DNA of 64,000 nucleotides, taken from the NCBI GenBank assembly GCA_015075405.1, contig JABTUK010000003.1:930001-994000 (forward strand), given 5' to 3'. How positions within the stretch are numbered: the stretch's first letter is position 1; each line of letters opens with the position of its first letter. Below the pieces are notes generated by a model. That model worked only from the letters and a program-made list of their open reading frames with translations, had not been told where the DNA came from and ran no database searches. The position numbers and the translations under genes were made by a program. The DNA comes from Anaerolineales bacterium. GTDB taxonomy: Bacteria; Chloroflexota; Anaerolineae; 4572-78; J111. Shown here in pieces: positions 26,217 through 33,463 of this stretch.

Positions 26217-26285
26217 ATGACCACTCTAAGGGTTGAACTACCGCGAGAGGAGGCAAATCATGGATGCCATGCCACCCGTAGCTGA
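26217..26285 (+). CDS. 22-codon ORF overlapping the Uma2 start
   Basis: ATG at 26217 with AAGGAG seven bases upstream opens a 22-residue frame (MTTLRVELPREEANHGC...) that ends at 26285, 26 bases past the Uma2 start. The ribosome site is better than that of many real genes here. It could be a leader peptide coupling translation into the nuclease gene, or the remnant of a small antitoxin-like gene. There is no homology I can name. Confidence 0.35.
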   Translation: MTTLRVELPREEANHGCHATRS

Positions 26286-26961
26286 AGCGCCGGTTGAGAC
26301 TTCGCCCGGTAAGCTAAAAATGACCTACGAGGAATACCTGGCCTGGGCCGGCGAGGATACCCACGCTGAATGGGTCAATGGGGAGGTTGTTGTTTTTATG
26401 CCCGCTAAAGATCCGCATCAAACTTTAATTGGATTTTTATATGAGGTTATGGGGCTTTTTATTCACATCTTCGACCTGGGCCGCTTGTGGACAGCACCCT
26501 TTGAACTCAAACTACGCCCGGATGGGAACAGCCGCGAACCTGATTTAATGTTTCTGGCTAAAGAGCATCTTGAGCGCCTCACCCCTGATCGAATTGCCGG
26601 TCCCCCCGACTTGATTATTGAGATCGTCTCAGATGACAGTGTTCATCGAGACCGGGTGGACAAATTTGATGAATATGAGGCGGGGGGAGTGCCGGAGTAT
26701 TGGATTCTCGATAACCGTCCCCAGACCCGCCAACGCGCTCAGTTTTATCAACTTGGCCCGGATGGGCAGTACCGGCTCATTCCCGTAGAAGCGGATGGCA
26801 TTTATCGTTCGATGGTTCTGCCAGGCTTTTGGTTGCAAGTAGGCTGGCTGTGGGAGGAACAGCCCAATGTGCTGCGGGCCTTAGCTGAAATTATTGGGCC
26901 GGAGAAAATTGCCCAGGCCTTGAAAGAAGCGACCGGGAACCGAGAACCGGAGACTCAGTAG
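26260..26961 (+). CDS. Uma2 (DUF820) family putative endonuclease
   Basis: 233 residues of the PD-(D/E)XK-fold Uma2 family, common in large copy numbers in cyanobacteria and Chloroflexota; its biological role is unsettled. Core motifs are EWVNGEVVVFMP (early Glu), SREPDLMFLAKE (Asp) and PDLIIEIVSDDSVHRDRVDKFDEYE, which holds the E-x-V and Lys catalytic pattern, followed by GVPEYWILD. I chose the ATG at 26260, which has GAGAGGAGG upstream; the frame is open from TTG at 26233. The final Thr-Gln codons and the TAG stop lie within the MITE-like element 26954-27048, so the natural C-terminus has been replaced. Confidence 0.88.
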   Translation: MDAMPPVAEAPVETSPGKLKMTYEEYLAWAGEDTHAEWVNGEVVVFMPAKDPHQTLIGFLYEVMGLFIHIFDLGRLWTAPFELKLRPDGNSREPDLMFLAKEHLERLTPDRIAGPPDLIIEIVSDDSVHRDRVDKFDEYEAGGVPEYWILDNRPQTRQRAQFYQLGPDGQYRLIPVEADGIYRSMVLPGFWLQVGWLWEEQPNVLRALAEIIGPEKIAQALKEATGNREPETQ

Positions 26962-27048
26962 ATCCAAATTTCTGTAGGACGGCATCCCTATGCCGTCCGC
27001 AAAGGCATGGGGATGCCTTTGCTACGGTCAAAAATTGGATCTACTGAG
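26954..27048. mobile_element. MITE-like element, family A, copy 2
   Basis: 95 bp. Left end CTCAGTAGATCCAAATTT, right end AAATTGGATCTACTGAG. The interior has two sub-hairpins (GGACGGCATCCC/TATGCCGTCC and AAAGGCATGGGGATGCCTTT). It matches the copy at 16509-16604 at both ends and in part of the interior. Confidence 0.78.
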
Positions 27049-27091
27049 ACTGGCGAAAATTGATAACCCGTCTCCCGTCCTCGGCCCCCGG

Positions 27092-28093
27092 TCACAAACT
27101 CACTACCCGTCCCGTCTCCGCCGACTCGTACAGGGCCAGAACGCTGCGCAGAAAATGTCGGCTAAGGCTGAGGGGAACGACCGGCTCCGCCCCATCCAAC
27201 ACACAGGCTTCCATCGCTTGGACTTCGGCCAGGTAAGGATTGGCGGCGGGTATCACTAAATTCTCGCGGCTATCATCTTGGCCCAGGAAAACCAGATGAC
27301 TTTCTTTGCCCTGCGCACCCGGTTTCCACGGTTCAAGAATCTGGATAATACCCTTATCCCCCACAAGGTGTGCTCCTTCCCGAAACGGCGAGCGAAAGCC
27401 ACATGAAATCTGAGCTATAACGCCATTGGCAAATTTCATCTGGCCGGTGAAGACCACATCCACCCCGGTTTCGCCTTTGCTTTGGCTGGCCCATACTTCT
27501 ACCGGCGCGCCCGCCCCGGCCATCACAATCGCCAGGCTGTTGGGATAAACGCCCACATCCCACAAACTTCCGCCGGCCAGGTTGGGGTGCAGGCGAATGT
27601 TATGGCTATCTTCCGGCGGCAGGTAGTAGGCAAACCAACTGTTGATTAGTTGCAGGTCGCCCAGTTTGCCGGCCCGGATCATCTCCTTAACCTGCAAGGT
27701 TTGGGGATGGTGGAGGTACATAAAGGCTTCAAACACGGTCACGTTGTTGGTTTTGGCCGCCGCTTCGACCTGATCCAATTCGGCCAGGGTAGGCGTGATG
27801 GGCTTTTCACACAGCACATGTTTGCCCGCTTCGGCGGCTTTGACCGTCCACTCGCAGTGGAGGGTATTGGGCAGTGGGTTGTAAATGACATCTATGTTCG
27901 GGTCGGCTAACAGTTCCTCATAGCTGCCATGGGCAGTAGGAATCCCTTTTTCCGCGGCGTAAGCCTGCGCTTTGTTTTTATCGCGGCTGGCCACGGCCAC
28001 CAGTTCGCTTCGGCCAGCCTGGCGGATTGGCTCAATGACAGCATCGTTGATATTTGCCGTGGACAGGAGTCCCCAGCGAAGTTTGTCGGGCAT
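27092..28093 (-). CDS. Gfo/Idh/MocA family oxidoreductase
   Basis: 333 residues. The Rossmann start is WGLLSTANINDAVIEPI, a variant lacking the full GxGxxG, as in the dihydrodiol-dehydrogenase-like branch. The catalytic Lys is in HVLCEKPITPT near residue 95, followed by FMYLHHPQ and a C-terminal beta-sheet domain with LINSWFAYYLPP. It probably oxidises or reduces a cyclic sugar or inositol with NAD(P). Its stop is next to a short piece of GGAGACCGGG-type repeat (27066-27092). It is upstream of the permease pair on the same strand but separated by the palindrome 28125-28192; a functional link to that importer is plausible. Confidence 0.87.
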   Translation of the reverse strand: MPDKLRWGLLSTANINDAVIEPIRQAGRSELVAVASRDKNKAQAYAAEKGIPTAHGSYEELLADPNIDVIYNPLPNTLHCEWTVKAAEAGKHVLCEKPITPTLAELDQVEAAAKTNNVTVFEAFMYLHHPQTLQVKEMIRAGKLGDLQLINSWFAYYLPPEDSHNIRLHPNLAGGSLWDVGVYPNSLAIVMAGAGAPVEVWASQSKGETGVDVVFTGQMKFANGVIAQISCGFRSPFREGAHLVGDKGIIQILEPWKPGAQGKESHLVFLGQDDSRENLVIPAANPYLAEVQAMEACVLDGAEPVVPLSLSRHFLRSVLALYESAETGRVVSL

Positions 28094-28124
28094 GATTATT
28101 TTACCTCCGTGATTAATACAAAAA

Positions 28125-28192
28125 TGACCGGAGACCGGGGACAGGAGACCGGGGAGTAAACTTCCCGGTCTTCGGTCTCCCGTCCCCGGTCT
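28125..28192. repeat. iterated GGAGACCGGGGAC palindrome
   Basis: GACCGGAGACCGGGGACAGG units, loop, then CCCGGTCTTCGGTCTCCCG and CCCCGGTC. Separates the permease gene end (28195) from the oxidoreductase start. Confidence 0.8.
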
Positions 28193-28194
28193 TT

Positions 28195-29118
28195 CTATCC
28201 TTTAAGCGAGCCGGCTAACAATCCTCGCAGGAAGTAGCGGCCCAGGATAATATAAACCAACAGCGTGGGCAAGGCCGTTAAGAAAGCGGCGGCCATTTGC
28301 ACATTCCACTGGACGGTGAAGCTACCGGCAATGTTGTTGAGCGCGACGGTCATCGGCTGATTCTGGTTTTGGGCAATGGTGACGGCAAAAATAAAATCAT
28401 TCCAGATGTTGGTAAATTGCCAGATCAGCACGACCACAAAGGCCGGCGGTGAGAGCGGTAGAATAATATGGCGATAAATGCTAAAGATATTGCCGCCGTC
28501 AATCCGGGCCGCCTCAAGCATCTCGTTGGGAATAGTAGCGTAATAATTTCGGAAGATGAGGCCGGCAATAGGAATACTATAAACCACGTGGACAAAAACC
28601 AGCCCGGCCAGGCTGGCGTAAAGCCCCATTGCCCTCAAGGTTAGGGTTAAGGGAATAAGGATAGCTTGGTAAGGAATAAACATGCCAAACAGGATAAAGG
28701 GGAAGACAAAATCGGCATATTTAAATTTCCATTTTGCCAAAATATAGCCGTTGAGCGAACCGAGAACAGTGGAGATAATAGTGGCCGGAATAGCCATGGT
28801 GACACTGTTCATAAAAGCGGTGCCCATGCCAATCACCGCCGAGCTGCCAAACCAGGCCTCGTAAAAGCTGTCAAAGCAAAAAATGAAGGGGTTGGTACAC
28901 TGCGGCAGATTAATCACCGGGGGAAATTCCCACATGCGGTACAGGTCAATGTCAACATATTGTTTAAAGCTGGTAATGAGGATGAGGTAGACCGGCAAGA
29001 TGTAAAAAATTGAGAACGACAGGAGAATAGCGTAAATAAGCAGGCGGGTCCAGTGGAAATGGGAACGGTGTTTGGTCGCTACGTCGGTTTGGGCGGTGGT
29101 AAGAGATTGGGTTGCCAT
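28195..29118 (-). CDS. carbohydrate ABC transporter permease (MalG type)
   Basis: 307-residue inner permease subunit with six spans. The EAA loop that docks to the ATPase is EMLEAARIDGGNIFSIYRH near residue 200, and the family C-terminus is LGRYFLRGLLAGSLKG. The start overlaps the stop of the MalF-type gene (TAATG), so the two are translationally coupled. The matching binding protein is at 30400-31935. No ATPase gene is in this operon, so a shared multi-sugar ATPase elsewhere (MsmK/UgpC type) is implied. Confidence 0.92.
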   Translation of the reverse strand: MATQSLTTAQTDVATKHRSHFHWTRLLIYAILLSFSIFYILPVYLILITSFKQYVDIDLYRMWEFPPVINLPQCTNPFIFCFDSFYEAWFGSSAVIGMGTAFMNSVTMAIPATIISTVLGSLNGYILAKWKFKYADFVFPFILFGMFIPYQAILIPLTLTLRAMGLYASLAGLVFVHVVYSIPIAGLIFRNYYATIPNEMLEAARIDGGNIFSIYRHIILPLSPPAFVVVLIWQFTNIWNDFIFAVTIAQNQNQPMTVALNNIAGSFTVQWNVQMAAAFLTALPTLLVYIILGRYFLRGLLAGSLKG

Positions 29119-30146
29119 TAGCGCTCCTCCTGCTGCCGCAGATTAATAACGAGGTAAGGAATAATGAGGATGGAAATCAATATGAGCAAAACCACACCAA
29201 TGGCCGCGCCCTGGGCAAACCGGGCTTGGTCAAAGGTGGTCTCCCACATGTTGTAGGCCGGCACATCTTTGATAAACCCTTGACCGACCCCGCCCATCGC
29301 CACAATCAGGTCATAAATCTTGAGCGAAATATGAGCCAAAATGATAACTACGCTAAGGGTAACAGGTTTTAACATCGGGATGATAATATAGCGATAAACT
29401 TGCCATTCGCTCGCCCCATCTACGCGAGCGGCTTCGCGCAGGTCATCGGAGATGCCACGCAGGCCGGCCAGGTAAAGGGCCATGGTGTACCCCGATAGCT
29501 GCCACATGGCGGCAATGGTGACGGTAATAATGCCCAAGGAAATCCCCCAATTGGGCGAGGCTAACCAACCCAGGCCAATATTGGCTAAAAACTCGCCCAG
29601 GCCCGAGTTGGCGGGGATATGATAAACCACATCGCTGGCCCAATTAGGCCGGATAAACCCCAAACCAATGTTCTCCAAAATTCGGTTGATGCCCGTAGTG
29701 CCAACATTGGAATCACCGGGGGTAAAGAGCCAGCGCCAGGCCAGCCCGGTGACAATAAAAGAGATGGCCATAGGAAACAAAAACAGGCTGCGAAAAAAAC
29801 CTTCACCTATCACGTGACGGTCCAGCAGCGCAGCCAGGGTAAAGCCGATAACAATGCAACTGAACAGAAAGAGGGCGGTAAAGCCGATGACATTACGCAG
29901 GCTGGCGGTAAAGCGGGTGGCGTCAATGCCCGCAGCATAGCGTTCCGTCGTGCCAAAGAGGCGGGCATAGGCATCAAAGCCGCCATAGGTATAATTCGGT
30001 TCAGCGCCCCGTTTCCAGTTTGAGACGGAGACCCAGCCGGTCCAGCCGATAAAGCCGTAAACAAAAACGATAATAGCAATTAATGAAGGCAGGATAAACA
30101 GAAAGCCGACAATTCTTTCCCAATTTTTCTCCCAGTTGAGAGCCAT
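29118..30146 (-). CDS. carbohydrate ABC transporter permease (MalF type)
   Basis: 342 residues, six or seven spans. The EAA loop is DLREAARVDGASEWQVYRYI near residue 240. A large extracellular insertion (about 140-190, TPGDSNVGTTGINRILENIG) lies between spans, as in related Chloroflexota permeases. It forms the channel with the MalG-type partner. The gap of about 250 bases to the upstream binding-protein gene contains two strong hairpins that probably lower permease expression relative to the binding protein. Confidence 0.92.
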   Translation of the reverse strand: MALNWEKNWERIVGFLFILPSLIAIIVFVYGFIGWTGWVSVSNWKRGAEPNYTYGGFDAYARLFGTTERYAAGIDATRFTASLRNVIGFTALFLFSCIVIGFTLAALLDRHVIGEGFFRSLFLFPMAISFIVTGLAWRWLFTPGDSNVGTTGINRILENIGLGFIRPNWASDVVYHIPANSGLGEFLANIGLGWLASPNWGISLGIITVTIAAMWQLSGYTMALYLAGLRGISDDLREAARVDGASEWQVYRYIIIPMLKPVTLSVVIILAHISLKIYDLIVAMGGVGQGFIKDVPAYNMWETTFDQARFAQGAAIGVVLLILISILIIPYLVINLRQQEER

Positions 30147-30319
30147 ACCTTTTCCTACGCTCCTCTACCACTTCATTTCTGCCGGAATTAGGCCCAATTT
30201 CTTCGCTTGAGTCAATAGTTGCTCCACCGCCTCGCGCCTTTATTCAACAATTTTAAGGGTCTTTTCCGTCAACTCACGTTCGCCTGGTGCTATTGTATCC
30301 TATTAAACCATAATTATAA

Positions 30320-30349
30320 AGCGAGGCAGCCCGGTCGGACTGCCTCGCT
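30320..30349. repeat. intercistronic hairpin 1
   Basis: Perfect 10-bp stem AGCGAGGCAG / CTGCCTCGCT with loop CCCGGTCGGA, between binding-protein and permease genes. No T run. Confidence 0.7.
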
Positions 30350-30355
30350 ATTCTC

Positions 30356-30388
30356 AGACCCTAAAGGTCTTAGAGACCTTTAGGGTCT
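30356..30388. repeat. intercistronic hairpin 2
   Basis: Perfect 15-bp stem AGACCCTAAAGGTCT / AGACCTTTAGGGTCT with loop TAG, 12 bases after the binding-protein stop. Likely a processing or stability hairpin giving the binding protein a higher mRNA level than the permeases. Confidence 0.75.
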
Positions 30389-30399
30389 AAGAAACAAAC

Positions 30400-31935
30400 T
30401 TACTGCTGCGGGAACCCGGCATCTTCAGCCGCCAAGATAAAGGCGTTCTGAGCCGCTTGCGCATCTCGGTCAGAGGCAAATTTGGTTACAATGTCGCCAA
30501 ATTGCTGCTGCCAGGTGGGAATAGCCCCAGAGCCGTGGGTGACCATCGGCACGATCGTATTGGTAGCAAAATCGGCGGCAGACCCTTTGAAATATTCCTG
30601 GCGATCCGCCGGGAAGGTATTGTAGTCGCAGTCGGTGCGGGCGCAGATGGAGCCTTTGTTCTGGTTAAAGGCTTCTTGGGCATCCTTGCGAGTAATGATT
30701 TTCACAAAGTTGCGGGCATTTTCAGGGTTGGGCGCTTCTTTGGTGATGGCGAAGCCGTCGGAGACCAGGAAGAACATACCTTGATTACCAGGAGGCGAAT
30801 TCCAGGTGACATGATCCGTCGCTTTATCGTTAATCACCTCACCATAAGCCCAGTCGCCCATAATATTGAAAGCGGCTTGATCATTGATGACCAGCTTAAT
30901 GGCCCCCACCCAGTTCACCGTGCCGCGATCTTCGTTGGTGCAATCCAACATTTTGCTATAGTTTTCCAGGGCCTGGGTTACGCTGGGGTCGCTCCAGGGA
31001 ACAGTCCCGTGCCACAGCCCGTGATTCTTTTCGGCCCCTACTGTACCGGCCAGCACAACCTCAAACAGATGCCCAAACTCAAAACCATCGGTACTGCCTT
31101 GCGCCATGGGTACAATACCTTTAGCTTTCAGCGCGTCGCAGGCGGCAAAAAACTCTTCAAAGTTCGTCGGCACAGCCACGCCGGCCTGCTCCAGTAGCCT
31201 TGTGTTGGTCCACATCACGTTGCCACGGTGAATGTTTAACGGCACGGTGTAGGTGTTACCGCGGATCTTCAGCAGCGCCTTCAAATCTTCCGGCATCACA
31301 TCCAGCACCCCGGCTTCGGCCAAAATGTCATCCACCGGCGTCAGGTACTTTTCGGGGCTGTAGAGTTCGGCTTCCAGGCCCGCATGGAGCATAAAGACAT
31401 CAAAGGGGTCACCGGCAATGAGTTTGTTTAGGTTTGCGCCTTTAAAGTTGGTGCCAGCGCCGCCGGCGATACCGGCATGGATCAACTCGACATCAGGATA
31501 TTCGGCCCGGTATATTTTGTAGACTTCATTAACCCCGGCAAATTCACCACCTGAAGTCCACCAGTTGCCGACCAGCAATTGACCGCCCGCGCCGCTGGCA
31601 AACAACGCGCCCACGTCAGCATTGGCTGGGTCAAAAGTGGCCATAAATGCCTGGGCATCTTCCTGGGTGGGAATTCGCAACTTGGAACCGACTTCGATAA
31701 TGTCGGGGTTTTCAATTTTAACATACGAGGGGTCTTCGGCGTTAGCCTGGTTGGTGGCCGACATAATGGCCCAGTAGGCATTAATATCGCCAAAAAATTT
31801 GTCGGCCAGTTTGGAGAGGGAGTCATCGGCCTGCACGGTGTAGTCTTCGCCGGCGCTCTGGGCGCTAACTAATGAGGCTGGTAGCAGGGCGACCAGCAAA
31901 GCAAACAATACAGCAATCATTAAAAACTTCTTCAT
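30400..31935 (-). CDS. extracellular sugar-binding protein with N-terminal LysM domain
   Basis: 511 residues. The signal peptide (1-25, ending VSAQS) lacks a lipobox Cys, which is unusual for a binding protein of a monoderm. Residues about 30-90 are a LysM module (DYTVQADDSLSKLADKFFG, ending EVGSKLRIPT). The rest is a family-1 solute-binding domain (about 118-505) with LLVGNWWTSGGEF, NLNKLIAGDPFDVFMLHAG and WAYGEVINDKA. The LysM domain may hold the protein in the wall in place of a lipid anchor. It is the first gene of the importer operon and has AAGGAGGAG before the ATG. Ligand class: oligosaccharide or sugar, by family. Confidence 0.9.
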   Translation of the reverse strand: MKKFLMIAVLFALLVALLPASLVSAQSAGEDYTVQADDSLSKLADKFFGDINAYWAIMSATNQANAEDPSYVKIENPDIIEVGSKLRIPTQEDAQAFMATFDPANADVGALFASGAGGQLLVGNWWTSGGEFAGVNEVYKIYRAEYPDVELIHAGIAGGAGTNFKGANLNKLIAGDPFDVFMLHAGLEAELYSPEKYLTPVDDILAEAGVLDVMPEDLKALLKIRGNTYTVPLNIHRGNVMWTNTRLLEQAGVAVPTNFEEFFAACDALKAKGIVPMAQGSTDGFEFGHLFEVVLAGTVGAEKNHGLWHGTVPWSDPSVTQALENYSKMLDCTNEDRGTVNWVGAIKLVINDQAAFNIMGDWAYGEVINDKATDHVTWNSPPGNQGMFFLVSDGFAITKEAPNPENARNFVKIITRKDAQEAFNQNKGSICARTDCDYNTFPADRQEYFKGSAADFATNTIVPMVTHGSGAIPTWQQQFGDIVTKFASDRDAQAAQNAFILAAEDAGFPQQ

Positions 31936-32133
31936 TGAAAAGCTCCTCCTTGATCTCTAACAGTCATTGTTTATTAAGTTTTACTACTTCGAGGGGGTAA
32001 ACACAGAAAATGAAACAACAGCTTGTTGGGTTTGAGTCGTCCCTCCTTTCAGTACATCTAAGCCAGGGCTTAGTGGCACTCAACGACAAGTAATCTCAAT
32101 AGCCAAAAAACTATGGAGAAACAAACCGCGCAA

Positions 32134-32162
32134 ATTTTATCACGAACCACCACAGCCGTCAA
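32134..32162 (-). promoter_or_regulatory. promoter of the LysM binding-protein operon
   Basis: Minus strand: TTGACG (32162-32157), 17 bases, TAAAAT (32139-32134). The 5' leader would be about 190 bases and includes the small palindrome CTAAGCCAGGGCTTAG near 32066. Confidence 0.7.
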
Positions 32163-32230
32163 TCCATCAGATTACCAATCGGCTAGGGGATTTCCCCCTA
32201 TCGTAAAGAGTATTTTCCCCCGATGGGTAC

Positions 32231-32264
32231 TGTGCAATTGCACAATTTACTGTATAATTGCACA
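32231..32264. promoter_or_regulatory. tandem operator-like sites in the divergent ROK/ABC intergenic region
   Basis: TGTGCAATTGCACA (32231-32244) is a perfect 14-base palindrome. TGTATAATTGCACA (32251-32264) matches it at 12 of 14 positions, 20 bases along, about two helical turns. The pair lies between the leftward ABC promoter and the rightward kinase promoter, suiting a shared regulator. Confidence 0.6.
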
Positions 32265-32280
32265 AAGTATATCATTTAAT

Positions 32281-32309
32281 TTGGGCTTTGTCAAGAAGTG
32301 TGTTATACT
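32281..32309 (+). promoter_or_regulatory. extended -10 promoter of the ROK kinase gene
   Basis: TGT-TATACT at 32301-32309 is an extended -10. The -35 at 32281-32286 (TTGGGC) is weak. The ATG at 32345 follows 36 bases later. Confidence 0.5.
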
Positions 32310-32344
32310 TTGGCTTCCGTAGACCAGGGAGTGGAGGAGCAGGA

Positions 32345-33412
32345 ATGAAAAAATCAGATACACAACGAAGTGGAGCGAAGAGGCGAGGAGGCGAGGAGGC
32401 GAAACTAGATACCTCTTTCTTCGCCTCCTCGCCTCCTCGCGTCCCCACCCCCCCCTGGGTCATTGGGGTAGATTTGGGTGGGACCAAAATTGCCGCTGGT
32501 CTGGTTAGCCCTCACAACGAAATTGTCAAAAAGGTTTACGTCCAGACCGGCGTCAGCGAAGGGCCGGCCGCCGCCGTCGAACGCATTGCCGGATGCGTTG
32601 AACAGTTGCGGGAGGCGCTGCCAGTCGGGGAGCAAGTTGCGGCTATCGGTGTTTGCTGCCCCGGCCCGCTTGACCATGTGGCCGGGCTGCTGCTCGACCC
32701 GCCCAACCTGACCGGCTGGATCAACGTGCCGTTGCAGCGCATGCTCGAAGAACGGCTGGGTTTGCCCGCCCCCATCGAGCATGACGCCAAGGCCGCCGCC
32801 CTGGGTGAATTTCATTTCGGCGCGGGCCACGAGGTAAATAATATGATTTTTGTGGTGGTTGGCACCGGGGTAGGCGCGGCCATTATCATCAACGGCGAAT
32901 TGTACCGGGGGCCGACCAATTCCGCCGGGGAGGTGGGGCACATTACCGTAGATATGCACGGCCCGCCATGCTCGTGCGGCTCCAATGGCTGCGCCGAAGT
33001 TTACATGGCCGGGCCTGATTTGGGCCAGCGTTTTCGAGAGGTGGTGGGGCCGGAGCTGAACTTGCCCGAGGAGATTGATGGACGGTATGTAGCGCAACTG
33101 GCCGCTCAAGGTCAGCCCCAAGCCTTGCAAGTTTTTGCCCAGGCCGGGCAGGCGTTGGGGATTGTCATTGCCACTATGGCCCACTTGTTTGATATTGATT
33201 TCTACATCATTGGCGGCAGTGTGGTTCAGGCAGGGGATTTGCTGCTCGGCCCCACCCGTGAGGCCGTCCGTTATCGGGCTTTTGAATCAATTGGTTCAAG
33301 GGTCAAAGTCGTCGCCAGTCCCCTGGGCGATGACGCCGCCATTCTGGGCTGCGCCTGGATTGCGAGGGCACGAGGAGACGGAGAAACGAAGAGGCGAGGA
33401 CGCGAGGAGTGA
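32345..33412 (+). CDS. ROK-family sugar kinase with repeat-encoded ends
   Basis: 355 residues. The core has the ATP loop GVDLGGTKIAAGL (near residue 42), EHDAKAAALGEFHFGAGHEV with the catalytic Asp (near 145), and a CSCGSNGCAEVYMAG zinc signature (near 213). Residues 9-35 (GAKRRGGEEAK, SFFASSPPRVP) are encoded by the palindrome 32367-32444. The last 15 residues and the stop (RGDGETKRRGREE) come from the palindrome 33365-33463. Thus both ends are repeat-derived. The ATG at 32345 has GGAG about 7 bases upstream. Divergent from the sugar importer, so it probably phosphorylates the imported sugar. Confidence 0.88.
   Translation: MKKSDTQRSGAKRRGGEEAKLDTSFFASSPPRVPTPPWVIGVDLGGTKIAAGLVSPHNEIVKKVYVQTGVSEGPAAAVERIAGCVEQLREALPVGEQVAAIGVCCPGPLDHVAGLLLDPPNLTGWINVPLQRMLEERLGLPAPIEHDAKAAALGEFHFGAGHEVNNMIFVVVGTGVGAAIIINGELYRGPTNSAGEVGHITVDMHGPPCSCGSNGCAEVYMAGPDLGQRFREVVGPELNLPEEIDGRYVAQLAAQGQPQALQVFAQAGQALGIVIATMAHLFDIDFYIIGGSVVQAGDLLLGPTREAVRYRAFESIGSRVKVVASPLGDDAAILGCAWIARARGDGETKRRGREE
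32367..32444. repeat. iterated GAGGCGA palindrome inside the ROK N-terminus
   Basis: GAAGTGGAGCGAAGAGGCGA and GAGGAGGCGAGGAGGCGAAA, loop, then TTCGCCTCCTCGCCTCCTCG. In frame with the kinase. Confidence 0.82.
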
Positions 33413-33463
33413 GTTTTATCTGTTTGTGTCTTCGCGTCCTCGCCTCACTGCTCCTCGCCTCTC
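33365..33463. repeat. iterated GAGGCGA palindrome at two gene ends
   Basis: About 99 bp between convergent genes. The left arm encodes the ROK C-terminus and stop. The right arm (TTCGCGTCCTCGCCTCAC...) abuts the stop of the glycosidase-amidase gene at 33462. Confidence 0.82.
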
